This document shows positions 51,364-60,419 of a DNA stretch of 64,000 nucleotides, one piece after another. The stretch's first letter is position 1. Every line of letters begins with the position of its first letter. Below the pieces are notes generated by a model that did not search any database, was not told the DNA's origin, and saw only the letters and a list, made by a program, of their open reading frames with translations. The DNA comes from Terriglobia bacterium (lineage in GTDB: Bacteria > Acidobacteriota > Terriglobia > Terriglobales > Acidobacteriaceae). The position numbers were made by a program, and so were the translations under genes. The DNA is taken from assembly GCA_020072645.1 (NCBI GenBank), contig JAIQGK010000012.1, positions 248,001 through 312,000 on the forward strand, written 5' to 3'.

Positions 51364-52253
51364 TCAATGACAAGCGCAAAGCCCTGGGACGCGGCTTGGA
51401 TTCTTTACTGCCCAGCCGCCCCACGATTTCGCCAATAGCCATGCCGGCCCAAGCCGCTGCATCTGCGCAGGAAATCCCCATTGAAAGCATTGATCCCAAT
51501 CCTTACCAGACTCGCCGCCGGATCAATGAAACCGCCCTTGAGGAACTGGCTGAATCTATCCGGGTAAGCGGGGTCGTCCAGCCGGTGGTGTTGCGGCCGG
51601 CAGCCAATGGAAGATTTCAACTGGTTGCAGGCGAGCGACGCTGGCACGCTTCAAGACGGGCTGGCAAGACGACAATCCCGGCAGTGGTCCGGCAGATCTC
51701 CAATGAACAAGCCATGGAGATCACGATTATTGAAAATCTGCAGCGCGAAGACCTGAATCCGATGGAGCAGGCCCGAGCTTTCGAGCGTCTCAGCCGAGAA
51801 TTCAGCTTGACGCAGGAACAAATTGCCAGCCGAACTGGAAAAAATCGCGCCAGCATCGCGAACTTTATCCGTCTGCTGAAATTGCCGGACGATGTGCAGA
51901 ACGCGCTGGAAGCAGGCGCGCTGAGCTTTGGACATGGAAAGGTTCTATTGGCGCTGGCCGGATTTCCGGAACACCTGGAACGCGCCGCTCGCGAAATTAT
52001 AGAAAAGCAGCTTTCCGTCCGGCAAACGGAAGAACTCGTAACCAGGCTGCTGAACCCGCAAGCCGCAGAGCAAAAGCAAGAAAAGCAGGCCGTCCCGGTG
52101 GATCCCAATGTCCGTGAAGCTCAACGCAGCCTTGAGAGCTCTTTGGGCGTCAAGGTTGAAATTCATGATCGCAAGGGCAAAGGCAAGATCATTCTGAAGT
52201 ATGGATCGCTGGAAGACTTTGATCGCATCGTAGAAGCACTGGCTGCGAAGTAA
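51360..52253 (+). CDS. parB: Chromosome partitioning protein ParB
   Basis: 297 residues. CTP/ParB-N motifs are ESIDPNPYQTRRRI and LVAGERRWHASRRAG (the GERRxRA box), then ITIIENLQREDLNPMEQA, and the HTH region LTQEQIASRTGKNRASIANF. The C-terminal dimer domain ends in LKYGSLEDFDRIVEAL. It binds the parS-like sites upstream of parA. A perfect palindrome starts three bases after its stop. Confidence 0.95.
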   Translation: MINDKRKALGRGLDSLLPSRPTISPIAMPAQAAASAQEIPIESIDPNPYQTRRRINETALEELAESIRVSGVVQPVVLRPAANGRFQLVAGERRWHASRRAGKTTIPAVVRQISNEQAMEITIIENLQREDLNPMEQARAFERLSREFSLTQEQIASRTGKNRASIANFIRLLKLPDDVQNALEAGALSFGHGKVLLALAGFPEHLERAAREIIEKQLSVRQTEELVTRLLNPQAAEQKQEKQAVPVDPNVREAQRSLESSLGVKVEIHDRKGKGKIILKYGSLEDFDRIVEALAAK

Positions 52254-52255
52254 AA

Positions 52256-52279
52256 CTATATCGATAGGTATCGATATAG
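52256..52279. repeat. Perfect 24-bp palindrome after parB
   Basis: CTATATCGATA-GG-TATCGATATAG: an 11-base perfect inverted repeat with a two-base centre. It lies three bases after the parB stop and has no T-run, so it is not a standard terminator. It could be an operator, a recombination or protein-binding site, or a weak transcription stop. Confidence 0.6.
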
Positions 52280-52338
52280 TGAAGCGGCTGTTCGGTTTGC
52301 GATAAAAGTAAGGTTTTGTCGGAGGTTGCCGTTGCGGT

Positions 52339-52731
52339 CTAGTGGCGCAAGCCGGTCCAGTTTTCTGAGATCACAATGGAATTGCCGGGATTGCCCGGAT
52401 CGTACTTGATTGAAGTCATCAATCCGGCGCGGCAGGAATGCAGGTCCACCATGTGGCGCAGGCTGCTTACATCCTGTGAAGCCTCATAACTGACGCCGGC
52501 GACATCATAGTGATAAATCAAGAGCTGCAGTTCACCGGAACCGTTCATCTGCATTTCATTTACGTCGATCACGGTGCCATCGGTAATGCGGCCCATCTCG
52601 CTGATGCGCATACGTCGCTCGCGTTCTTTTTGATCAGGGCTCTTACGCCGGCTGCGGGCCCAGGCGTTTGCGCCAAACAGCAAGCCGGCGCCGGCAATCG
52701 CAATCAGGGAATATAGACGAAGTTCATTCAT
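52339..52731 (-). CDS. DUF3592-like small membrane protein
   Basis: 130 residues from ATG 52731 (MNELRLYSLIAIAGAGLLFG). One N-terminal helix is followed by a basic linker and a beta domain with TDGTVIDVNEMQMNGSGE, LLIYHYDVAGVSYEASQD and IKYDPGNPGNSIV. The pattern resembles DUF3592-type domains that sit outside the membrane. Function unknown. A longer reading from 52752 adds seven residues. Confidence 0.65.
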   Translation of the reverse strand: MNELRLYSLIAIAGAGLLFGANAWARSRRKSPDQKERERRMRISEMGRITDGTVIDVNEMQMNGSGELQLLIYHYDVAGVSYEASQDVSSLRHMVDLHSCRAGLMTSIKYDPGNPGNSIVISENWTGLRH

Positions 52732-52989
52732 ACATATCACGTCCTCAAACATCAGGACGTCGGCACATTCTGTAGATGAGTTTAATCCAACTTCGGCTCA
52801 CAGAAAATCCGAAGGAACACTTATTCCTGAACCTCAGGTCTTGAAGGATCTTTGATAAATATAGCCCTACCAGAATCGCCCGCCCGGCAGAAAATCACAA
52901 GGTAACCATAGTTTTGTGTTGCAGCCACCATTCATTCAGACGTCCTCAAACATAAGCCGCAGCGCGCGATCTAAGCCCACAAGCGGCTC

Positions 52990-53781
52990 TCAAGCGCCAT
53001 CGATCACCGAATTACTCAGGGCGCCAATGCCTTCCACAGAAACACTCACCTCATCGCCAGCCACCAGCGGGCCGACCCCAGCCGGGGTGCCGGTCAAAAC
53101 CAGATCGCCCGGCAGTAAAGTCATTACCTGGGAAATGAAGCGCAGCACAACGTCCACCGGGAAAATAAAGGCCAGAGTACTCTCAGACTGCTTTACCTCG
53201 CCATTCACGCGGCTTTCCACGCGTACGCCCTTCCAGGGATCAATCTCATCAGTAACAATTGGCCCGACGGGACAAAATGTGTCAAAGCCCTTGGCGCGGG
53301 TCCACTGCGGATCTTTTTTTTGAAGATCGCGGGCGGTCACGTCATTGGCGGCCGTATAGCCGAAAATGTACGGGCGAACGTCGTCGTTTGGGCCCAGGTT
53401 GCGGCACTTTTTGCCGATTATTATCGTCAGCTCACCCTCAAACTCCACCCGCTGGGAAAAGCGCTGGGGTCGAACGATGTTTGCGCCCGGCGAAATTAGC
53501 GAACTTGGCGGCTTGAAAAAAATCAGCGGTTCCCTCGGAACCTCATTGCCGAGTTCCTTCGCGTGCTCACTGTAATTACGGCCGACGCAAACGATCTTTG
53601 AAGGTTCGACAGGATAAAGGAGCTCGGCCGAAGCCAGTGGCTGCGGAGAGACTTTCTTTGCCCGGGAAAAATCAGGCAGCACGCCGCCAGTCGTCGTTTG
53701 GATGATTTGATCAGTGCCAGCCACGGTTTCAATCAGCCCAAACTGCGGTCCATCAGGAGATGAGAAGCGGCAATACTTCAT
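52990..53781 (-). CDS. Fumarylacetoacetate hydrolase family protein
   Basis: 263 residues. The FAH fold motifs are IVCVGRNYSEHAKELGNEVP, EGELTIIIGKKCRNLG, YTAANDVTARDLQKKDPQW, FDTFCPVGPIV and LTGTPAGVGPL. E, E and D of these segments bind Mg. Members hydrolyse or isomerise acylpyruvates and related beta-diketones, for example in aromatic catabolism. No aromatic pathway genes are nearby. Confidence 0.92.
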   Translation of the reverse strand: MKYCRFSSPDGPQFGLIETVAGTDQIIQTTTGGVLPDFSRAKKVSPQPLASAELLYPVEPSKIVCVGRNYSEHAKELGNEVPREPLIFFKPPSSLISPGANIVRPQRFSQRVEFEGELTIIIGKKCRNLGPNDDVRPYIFGYTAANDVTARDLQKKDPQWTRAKGFDTFCPVGPIVTDEIDPWKGVRVESRVNGEVKQSESTLAFIFPVDVVLRFISQVMTLLPGDLVLTGTPAGVGPLVAGDEVSVSVEGIGALSNSVIDGA

Positions 53782-53906
53782 CTGGGGAACACTCCAAAAA
53801 AAGCAAGGGATTTCAGGCGACCATTCATTAGGGCGTCTGCCCGAGAAAAAGAATGTGCCGGAAATCCCTATTTTACGTTACGCGCGTTCAGCGAATGCGA
53901 AGAGGT

Positions 53907-54410
53907 TTACAGGCCTGCTTGCTTTGCAGCCAGATCGCCAATAATCGGGAGCTTGAACTGCTGATTGCCGTAAGCTTTGATCATGCAGATAACTACTGCA
54001 ACTACAACGCCTAGCCAAACCAGCATCATCAACGGACCCATGATGAAAAATCCAAGTCCGTGAGTGATGAAGCCCAGAACCGTCGACAGAATCATAGCGC
54101 CAATCCAGACCGCGATCACGGCGACGTTCAAAAATATCGATTGAAATGCATGGAAGCGCACGAACTTATCATTCTTGTAAGGTTCAATCACAAGAAAAAT
54201 CAGGCCGGTAATCCAACCTACAAGATAGCTGAGACATGCAGCCACGTTGTTGGTCATTCCCGCACTGGGAGCGCTCGCCGATGATTGCGCCGGCGCCGCA
54301 GCCGCCCCCGATGTTGTCGTTACGTTTTGACCTGAAACCGCAGTTCCGCATGCCGCACAAAAGCCCGAACCCGCATTGAGTTGAGCCCCACACTTTGCAC
54401 AAAATGCCAT
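53907..54410 (-). CDS. DUF4870-like membrane protein with N-terminal zinc ribbon
   Basis: 167 residues from the ATG giving MAFCAKCGAQ. The first 22 residues form a CxxC...CxxC zinc ribbon (FCAKCGAQLNAGSGFCAACG). After an Ala/Ser linker there are about three transmembrane helices with LSYLVGWITGLIFLVIEPYK, the DUF4870 signature. Function unknown. Start at 54419 adds three residues. Confidence 0.85.
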   Translation of the reverse strand: MAFCAKCGAQLNAGSGFCAACGTAVSGQNVTTTSGAAAAPAQSSASAPSAGMTNNVAACLSYLVGWITGLIFLVIEPYKNDKFVRFHAFQSIFLNVAVIAVWIGAMILSTVLGFITHGLGFFIMGPLMMLVWLGVVVAVVICMIKAYGNQQFKLPIIGDLAAKQAGL

Positions 54411-54561
54411 ACCCCTCATCTCCTTCTGAAAGTAAGCTCTTAAAGAGTTCCTGTTGCGGTACAGCTTATTACTTCCTGTGCTGGAATGGAAGAAAACTAA
54501 TTGCTTAACTCGCCAAATTGGCCCTTTTCAGGGACGGGTTACAGGGCTGGTTAGGGTGTTT

Positions 54562-55698
54562 TTAGGTGACCACGCGTGCTTCGCCCAGCACCACTTTGAT
54601 ATCCATGCGCTTTTTGCCGCGATAGATCGTAACTGTTACCGTATCGCCTGACCGATGGTTCTGCATCACGTGCGAAAGGTCCTGCTGGTCTTCAATGGGC
54701 TGGCCTTCAATGGCTACCAGCAGATCGCCGCCAAGCATGATGGGGTAATTTCCTAGATAAGCGCGCTCGGTGCCTGCTCGCAAGCCAGCACGATCAGCCG
54801 CGCTACCCGGCACCACATCCACGACCAACAAACCCGAATCCGCCGCTAGTCCCAATTGGTTGGCCAGCTCGGGCCCTATCGGAATCGTCCGGACGCCGAG
54901 TTCCGGTCGGCGGACCCGCCCCAGGTGCACAAGATCATCTAGCACCGCTTTGGCGGTGTTAATAGGGATGGCAAAGCCGATTCCGGCGCTCTGTTCTACT
55001 CCGCCTGTCAAAATCATGGTATTGATGCCGATAACCTGGCCCCGGGCATTTAACAACGGCCCGCCAGAATTTCCGGGATTAATGGCTGCGTCCGTCTGAA
55101 TGGCCTCATCAATAAATCCGCGTTGGCCTTTCAGGGAGCGAATGGAGCTGATGATTCCCCGCGTCATGGTGCCACTCAGTCCAAACGGGTTTCCAATGGC
55201 GTAAACCTTTTGTCCCACAACCAGGCTTTTGGAGTCGCCAATTTCCGCCTGCGGCACGTCCTTGGTGGGAATCTGAATCACCGCCAAGTCATGCACAGGG
55301 TCAGTACCTACGATTTGGGCCTTGTATTTTTTCTTGTCGCTTGTGGTGACCTCAAGCTGGCGCGCCCCTTCCACCACGTGGAAGTTCGTAAGAATATGGC
55401 CTTCAGTGTCAATCACAAACCCTGATCCCATGCCCTGCTGCGGCACGGCGCCATAAAAGAAGTCATAGGCCACGGCCGTGGACGTGATATTTACGACGGC
55501 AGGAAGCGCCTTTTTATAAACCGCAATATTGTTTTGTTCTTCTGCGTCGTAGTTCGACGGCCCTGCAGCTTCGGTAAGTTCAACGTGCGAGGGCCGCGTC
55601 ACCCAGGAAGGACCATCAGGCCCGCTCATTCGTGTGGTGACAAAGTAAAAAGTAAGAACTAATAACAATGCGAGCAGGATTGGACGTAAGGACTTCAT
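54562..55698 (-). CDS. HtrA/DegP-type serine protease with one PDZ domain
   Basis: 378 residues, anchored by an N-terminal helix (residues 6-22). The catalytic triad is H107 (LTNFHVVEG), D137 (VHDLAVIQI) and S211 (NPGNSGGPL). One PDZ domain follows (VVPGSAADRAGLRAGTERAY). It resembles DegS/HhoA-type envelope proteases acting on misfolded periplasmic proteins. It lies 10 bases upstream of coaE on the same strand and may share its transcript. Confidence 0.92.
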   Translation of the reverse strand: MKSLRPILLALLLVLTFYFVTTRMSGPDGPSWVTRPSHVELTEAAGPSNYDAEEQNNIAVYKKALPAVVNITSTAVAYDFFYGAVPQQGMGSGFVIDTEGHILTNFHVVEGARQLEVTTSDKKKYKAQIVGTDPVHDLAVIQIPTKDVPQAEIGDSKSLVVGQKVYAIGNPFGLSGTMTRGIISSIRSLKGQRGFIDEAIQTDAAINPGNSGGPLLNARGQVIGINTMILTGGVEQSAGIGFAIPINTAKAVLDDLVHLGRVRRPELGVRTIPIGPELANQLGLAADSGLLVVDVVPGSAADRAGLRAGTERAYLGNYPIMLGGDLLVAIEGQPIEDQQDLSHVMQNHRSGDTVTVTIYRGKKRMDIKVVLGEARVVT

Positions 55699-55708
55699 AT
55701 ATCACCTG

Positions 55709-56332
55709 TCAACTAAGCCGATTGGCCAGGATTTTTAGTTCGGAATAAATCCGCTGCACCTGATGCCGCGTTTCCTCTACGGAACCGGAGTTGTCGATCA
55801 CAAAATCCGCGCGCCGGGCTTTTTCCTCGTCGGGCATCTGCGCTTTGGTGCGGCGATCCACGTCAGCCCGCGCGGCCTCTTCGCTCATGCCTGTGCGTTG
55901 GGCAAACCGCGCAATCTTCTGCTCCGGCTTACATGTCACCACCATGATCCGGTCAAAGCGATCTTTGACTCCAGCTTCCAGAATCAATGCCGCTTCCACA
56001 ATGGCGACGGCATTAGGATCTTTTTCACCCAGCGATCGCATCCACTGGTCCTGCTGCCGAATCACAGCGGGATGCACAATTTTATTTAGCTCTTCAACCC
56101 GTCCGCCGTCAAACACCAGCGTGGCCAACTTGGCACGGTCCAATTCGCCATTAGGTTTTAAGATCTCCGGGCCGAAATGATTCACCAGTTCTTGCAACAC
56201 TTCATGGCCGGGTAGGTAGAGTTCATGCGCGATGGTGTCCGCATCTACGATGGTCGCGCCCAGGTCGGCGAACATTTTGGCAACAGTGGACTTGCCGCAT
56301 GCCACTCCGCCGGTAAGCCCGACACGCAACAC
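55709..56332 (-). CDS. coaE: Dephospho-CoA kinase
   Basis: 207 residues. The P-loop GGVACGKST (residues 8-16) and DADTIAHELYLPG, VEAALILEAGVKDRFD are CoaE signatures. It phosphorylates dephospho-CoA in the last step of coenzyme A synthesis. It lies 3 bases from folD on the same strand. Confidence 0.95.
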   Translation of the reverse strand: MLRVGLTGGVACGKSTVAKMFADLGATIVDADTIAHELYLPGHEVLQELVNHFGPEILKPNGELDRAKLATLVFDGGRVEELNKIVHPAVIRQQDQWMRSLGEKDPNAVAIVEAALILEAGVKDRFDRIMVVTCKPEQKIARFAQRTGMSEEAARADVDRRTKAQMPDEEKARRADFVIDNSGSVEETRHQVQRIYSELKILANRLS

Positions 56333-56335
56333 GGG

Positions 56336-57271
56336 TTAACTCCGCGCCTGCCGCTCTGGCCCCCGCCGCATCTTGCACGCCTTGACTGTATTCGCCATCA
56401 GCATAGCGATCGTCAGCGGACCAACTCCACCCGGAACCGGCGTAATCGCGCCTGCCACAGCGGCAACATGGGGATCAACATCGCCAACTAAAGTCGAGCC
56501 TTTTTCGGCAAACGATTTCTCTCGCGTTGGATCGCCAGCAAAGAACTTCTCAAACTCCTTGCGGTCGGTGATCTTGTTAATCCCTACGTCGATGACCGCA
56601 GCGCCTGGCTTGATGAAGTCTTCCGTCACAAAGCCCGCTTTGCCAATGGCCGCCACCAGAATCTCCGCCTGCCGCGCAATCTGCGCAATATTTTTTGTCT
56701 TGGAGTGGCAGACTGTAACGGTTGCGTTATTGTTCAGCAGCAGCATGGCTACGGGTTTGCCCACAATATCACTTCGTCCAATCACCACGGCATTGCGGCC
56801 TTCAATGGCAATATTGCTGCGGCTCAGAATCTCAATCACCCCTGCCGGCGTACACGGCACCAGCCCCGGCCGCTGCGTTGAGAGATTGCCCACATTCACG
56901 GGATGAAATCCGTCCACATCTTTTTCCGGAGAGACCGCGAGCAACACTTTTTTTGAATCCACCTGCGGCGGCAAAGGCAGCTGTACCAGAATGCCATCAA
57001 TTTCGTCGCGATTATTCAACTCATTGACCATCTGCAGCAGTTCAGCCGTGGTCACAGAATCTGGCGGAGTCAGATTCTCACTCAGCATGCCGAGCTGCTG
57101 GCAGGATTTGACCTTATTACGCACGTAAATCTCAGACGCCGGATTATTTCCCGCCAGGATGACAGCGAGACCCGGACGAATGCCGGCGGCGCTCAGCTTT
57201 TGCACTTCTTCGGCGACTTCCGCCTTGATCTGTGCGGCGATTTTGTTACCGTCAAGGATGGTGGCAGCCAT
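56336..57271 (-). CDS. folD: Methylenetetrahydrofolate dehydrogenase / cyclohydrolase
   Basis: 311 residues from MAATILDGNKIAAQI. Motifs: ASEIYVRNKVKSCQQLG (the YxxxK active site), PLPPQVDSKKVLLAVSPEKD, PCTPAGVIEIL, VVIGRSDIVGKPVAMLL. It interconverts one-carbon folates. Upstream in-frame ATGs at 57280 and 57301 would add 3 or 10 residues; neither has a clear ribosome site. Confidence 0.94.
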   Translation of the reverse strand: MAATILDGNKIAAQIKAEVAEEVQKLSAAGIRPGLAVILAGNNPASEIYVRNKVKSCQQLGMLSENLTPPDSVTTAELLQMVNELNNRDEIDGILVQLPLPPQVDSKKVLLAVSPEKDVDGFHPVNVGNLSTQRPGLVPCTPAGVIEILSRSNIAIEGRNAVVIGRSDIVGKPVAMLLLNNNATVTVCHSKTKNIAQIARQAEILVAAIGKAGFVTEDFIKPGAAVIDVGINKITDRKEFEKFFAGDPTREKSFAEKGSTLVGDVDPHVAAVAGAITPVPGGVGPLTIAMLMANTVKACKMRRGPERQARS

Positions 57272-57359
57272 AGTATTCATGGGAATAATTATCTTAACCA
57301 CAAAAAATGCAAAGGTACACCCGGAGCGGGCAAATGGGATTGTGCTCTAAAATAGAAAG

Positions 57360-57515
57360 ATGATGCTCAAGCAGATTCTGGACGCTCTGGCCTGCCCGAT
57401 TCCATCATGCCGCAAGCCGCTGAAATTGGCTGAAGACGAATTTGCGCTGCAGTGTACCGCCTGCGGTCGTACCTATCCCATCAAAGACGGGATTCCCATG
57501 CTGCTGGCTGACTAG
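57360..57515 (+). CDS. Trm112/YcaR family small zinc-binding protein
   Basis: 51 residues from the first of two adjacent ATGs (57360, 57363). It reads LDALACPIPSCRKPLKLA, then LQCTACGRTYPIKDGIPMLL, ending AD: four cysteines in two CxxC-like pairs, plus the GIPMLL end that is typical of Trm112/UPF0434 proteins. Such proteins activate methyltransferases in eukaryotes; bacterial YcaR is often next to lipid A or sugar-nucleotide genes. Here galU is convergent next door. Confidence 0.88.
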   Translation: MMLKQILDALACPIPSCRKPLKLAEDEFALQCTACGRTYPIKDGIPMLLAD

Positions 57516-57548
57516 AGCTAATCGAGCCGGAATTTTGTTGCTGGGGGA

Positions 57549-58454
57549 CTACGCTACTTCGACCGGCGATTCGATCTTTAACGAGCGCAAATACTCCGCG
57601 AAATCCGGCCCAAGGTCAGGGCGCTTAAGAGCAAACTCCACTGTCGCTTTCAAAAAGCCCAGCTTGTCACCGGCGTCGTGGCGCTTGCCTTCAAATGTGT
57701 ATCCGTAAATCTTTTCGCCCGCGCTGAGCAGCCCACGCAGGCCATCTGTCAGTTGCAATTCGCCGCCGGCGCCAAGAGGAGTCCGTTCCAGGGTTTCAAA
57801 AATTGTCGGCGTGAGAATATAACGGCCAATGATGGCCAGGTTGGAAGGTGCTTCTTCCTGTTTGGGTTTCTCCACCATGCTGCGGACATCGAAGGCCCGA
57901 CCGTCAAACTTGCCTTCAATTCTTTGTGCGTCCAGCACACCGTAAGAGGAGATTGCCGGGCCATTCACTTCCTGCGTGGCGATGATCGAGCACTGCGATT
58001 CCTCAAACACATCCATCATCTGCCGCAGGCATGGTTTTTGCGCGTCAATCACATCGTCCGCCAGCAAAACAGCGAAAGGCTCATTTCCGACCAGCTCGCG
58101 GGCCATCAGCACAGCGTGGCCCAGTCCCATAGCCTCTTTTTGCCGCACATAAGCCACGTGGATCATGTCTGAAATCTGGCGCACAATGGAAAGCAGCTCA
58201 GTCTTGCCGCGCTCTTCCAGCATTTTCTCCAGTTCGTAGCTGACGTCAAAGTGGTCTTCAATAGCGGTCTTGCCGCGGCCGGTGATGATGATGATCTGGT
58301 CACAGCCGGAGGCCAATGCCTCTTCCACGCCATACTGGATGATGGGCTTATCCACCAGGGGCAGCATCTCTTTGGGCTGCGCCTTAGTGGCGGGAAGAAA
58401 ACGCGTGCCCAGACCGGCAGCGGGAAAAACGGCTTTGCGAACTCTCATCTTCAT
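57549..58454 (-). CDS. galU: UTP-glucose-1-phosphate uridylyltransferase
   Basis: 301 residues. The N-terminal nucleotidyl motif GLGTRFLPATKAQPKEMLPL, then VDKPIIQYGVEEALASGCDQ, VRQKEAMGLGHAVLMA and KRHDAGDKLGFLKATVEFAL are GalU signatures. It makes UDP-glucose for exopolysaccharide, LPS and glycogen-type polymers. Start MKMRVRKAVFPAAG at 58454. Confidence 0.95.
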   Translation of the reverse strand: MKMRVRKAVFPAAGLGTRFLPATKAQPKEMLPLVDKPIIQYGVEEALASGCDQIIIITGRGKTAIEDHFDVSYELEKMLEERGKTELLSIVRQISDMIHVAYVRQKEAMGLGHAVLMARELVGNEPFAVLLADDVIDAQKPCLRQMMDVFEESQCSIIATQEVNGPAISSYGVLDAQRIEGKFDGRAFDVRSMVEKPKQEEAPSNLAIIGRYILTPTIFETLERTPLGAGGELQLTDGLRGLLSAGEKIYGYTFEGKRHDAGDKLGFLKATVEFALKRPDLGPDFAEYLRSLKIESPVEVA

Positions 58455-58539
58455 TATTGATTCCTGAGTACCGCATGGTGAGATGCAAAAATTCTAGCAT
58501 CTGCTTTCTCTGGCTTCGTCCGCTTAGCCAAATCAGGCA

Positions 58540-60309
58540 TCACAGCACGGGGCTATTGTCGCCCATCATCATCTGGCGCAGCAGTTTGATGGGAGGAAAC
58601 CCTTGCTTCAGCACCTCATTGTGGAATTTCTCGAGAGAAAAGGCGGCGCCCGTTTTCTTTTTATAGTCCTCGCGCAGCTTCAGAATTTCCAGCTTGCCCA
58701 GCGTGTAATAAAGATATGTTGGATCAGACGTGCCGCGTTTGGTTTCACGCAGCCCGTTCATGTGCGACTGATACCCCTCTTTTTCGAAGAACTCCACTCC
58801 CTGGTCGAAGGTCATGGTGCCGGTATGCATCTGTATTCCCACGATGAAGCGCGCATTGCGCAGTAGCGCATCCTGCAACTGGCCCAGCCGCAGCTTCAGG
58901 AAAGCCGTGTCATGGTCTTGATCCACGCCCGGTGTGCGGCCATAGCCTTCGTCGAGCATCATCTGTTCGCTGTAATGGGCCCAGCCTTCTGCGTTGGAAC
59001 TGCATCCCAGCAGCTTGCGCACTTTTGATGGAGCGTATGGCACCCACAGAAACTGCGTGTAGTGTCCTGGGTAAACCTCATGTACAGCGGTGGAGATGAT
59101 CGTCCCGCGGTTAAAGCCGGACATGTGTTCTTCCACCTGTTGCGGCGTCCAGCTTGGCTCAGGCAGCGTGACATTGAAAAAGGCTTCCTTGGCGATTTTC
59201 TCGAATGGTCCGGGCGTGTCCATGGACGCGAAGGTAAGAGCGCGCGCAAATGGCGGCGTCTCCTGAACAATGGGCAGCACTTCAGAAGGCAGCTTTACGA
59301 TGTGATGCTGGGCCAAAAAATCTTTTAATCCGCCCAGCGTATCGCGGAAGGTTTGCAAAAGCTTGTCTGGCGCGGGATGGTCCTTTTCCAGCTCCGCCAG
59401 GATTTCTCGCGGCGTTTTGTTGGGATCGAGCTTGGCCGCCGTTTCTTTGAATGCCTGCTGGTTCAAACGAAGATTGGCCATGCCGATTTCAAGCAATCGA
59501 GCCAGCGGGATATCAACGTCTTCGTCATACAGCAGCTTCTTGCTGTAATTGTCTGCCCCAATGCGAAAATCGCCATGCGCCTGGGGTTTAAGGTCTTTCT
59601 CCATCCATTGGCCATAGCTCTTCAGCTCGTCCATCACTTTCTGATTTGCAGCCTGGAACTGCGCGAGCAGCGCCTGGTCTTTCACGTCCTTGAACGCTGC
59701 AGGAACATCCTTCTGGAAAAAGCTGATCAACCCGGGAATTTGCTCCAGCGCCACGGCCACATAGATAGGCGGCGGATTCTTCAGGTTCTGCCGTGCTGCT
59801 TGAAACACGGCGGGGATCTGTTTTTCCCGGGCGATGACGGACTTCAACCGTTCTGCCGGCGGCGCGAACGTGCGCGCCATGATCACAAAGATGGAGTTGG
59901 TGACGCCGGAAGAATAGAGATCAGGATTCTTTTCCCACGAGCGGATATTTTCCAGCGAGAGCAGACGCGCGTTGATGTCATTCAGCACCAGCGTGTGGTC
60001 CACCCGGGTCGCGGCTGAAAGCTGCAGCGGATCAATCTTGGCGATCACCTTTTGGAAGTTCTTCAGCGTCGTGATCTGCTGGTCCAGCGATGCCTTGGAA
60101 TAATCTTCCAACTGAGCGTCGTACTGGTGAAATCCCGCCGCCGTACCCTGTGATGGATTGAATTTGAAATAGTATTTATCAAAGTATTGGTCCGCGAGCG
60201 AATTAAAAACTTTGTCATTGTTGGCGCTGTCGGAAGCGGGCATGCTGGGGTGCTGGGCCTGGACAGCTAAAGCTGACAACAGCACGGCCAAAAACGGAAT
60301 AAATTTCAC
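58540..60309 (-). CDS. Secreted DUF885 metallopeptidase-like protein
   Basis: About 589 residues from GTG 60309, chosen because AGGAG lies six bases upstream; a TTG at 60324 adds five residues. Signal peptide VKFIPFLAVLLSALAVQAQ. DUF885 proteins show an HExxGH-like zinc site, here HEVYPGHYTQFLW, plus FFEKEGYQSHMNGLRETKRG near the end. They are thought to be carboxypeptidases or related peptidases. The remainder is helical, as in the family. It lies 111 bases after the secreted amidohydrolase on the same strand. Confidence 0.88.
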   Translation of the reverse strand: MKFIPFLAVLLSALAVQAQHPSMPASDSANNDKVFNSLADQYFDKYYFKFNPSQGTAAGFHQYDAQLEDYSKASLDQQITTLKNFQKVIAKIDPLQLSAATRVDHTLVLNDINARLLSLENIRSWEKNPDLYSSGVTNSIFVIMARTFAPPAERLKSVIAREKQIPAVFQAARQNLKNPPPIYVAVALEQIPGLISFFQKDVPAAFKDVKDQALLAQFQAANQKVMDELKSYGQWMEKDLKPQAHGDFRIGADNYSKKLLYDEDVDIPLARLLEIGMANLRLNQQAFKETAAKLDPNKTPREILAELEKDHPAPDKLLQTFRDTLGGLKDFLAQHHIVKLPSEVLPIVQETPPFARALTFASMDTPGPFEKIAKEAFFNVTLPEPSWTPQQVEEHMSGFNRGTIISTAVHEVYPGHYTQFLWVPYAPSKVRKLLGCSSNAEGWAHYSEQMMLDEGYGRTPGVDQDHDTAFLKLRLGQLQDALLRNARFIVGIQMHTGTMTFDQGVEFFEKEGYQSHMNGLRETKRGTSDPTYLYYTLGKLEILKLREDYKKKTGAAFSLEKFHNEVLKQGFPPIKLLRQMMMGDNSPVL

Positions 60310-60419
60310 AAAGGTCTCCTGCAATTTAAAAATAATTAGACTTGCAGCACGTCGAGCTGTGAGCGCAGAGCTTTGGATACGCGGGCATCGGAGCGTTTGC
60401 TGGCTTTTGACGCTCGAGC

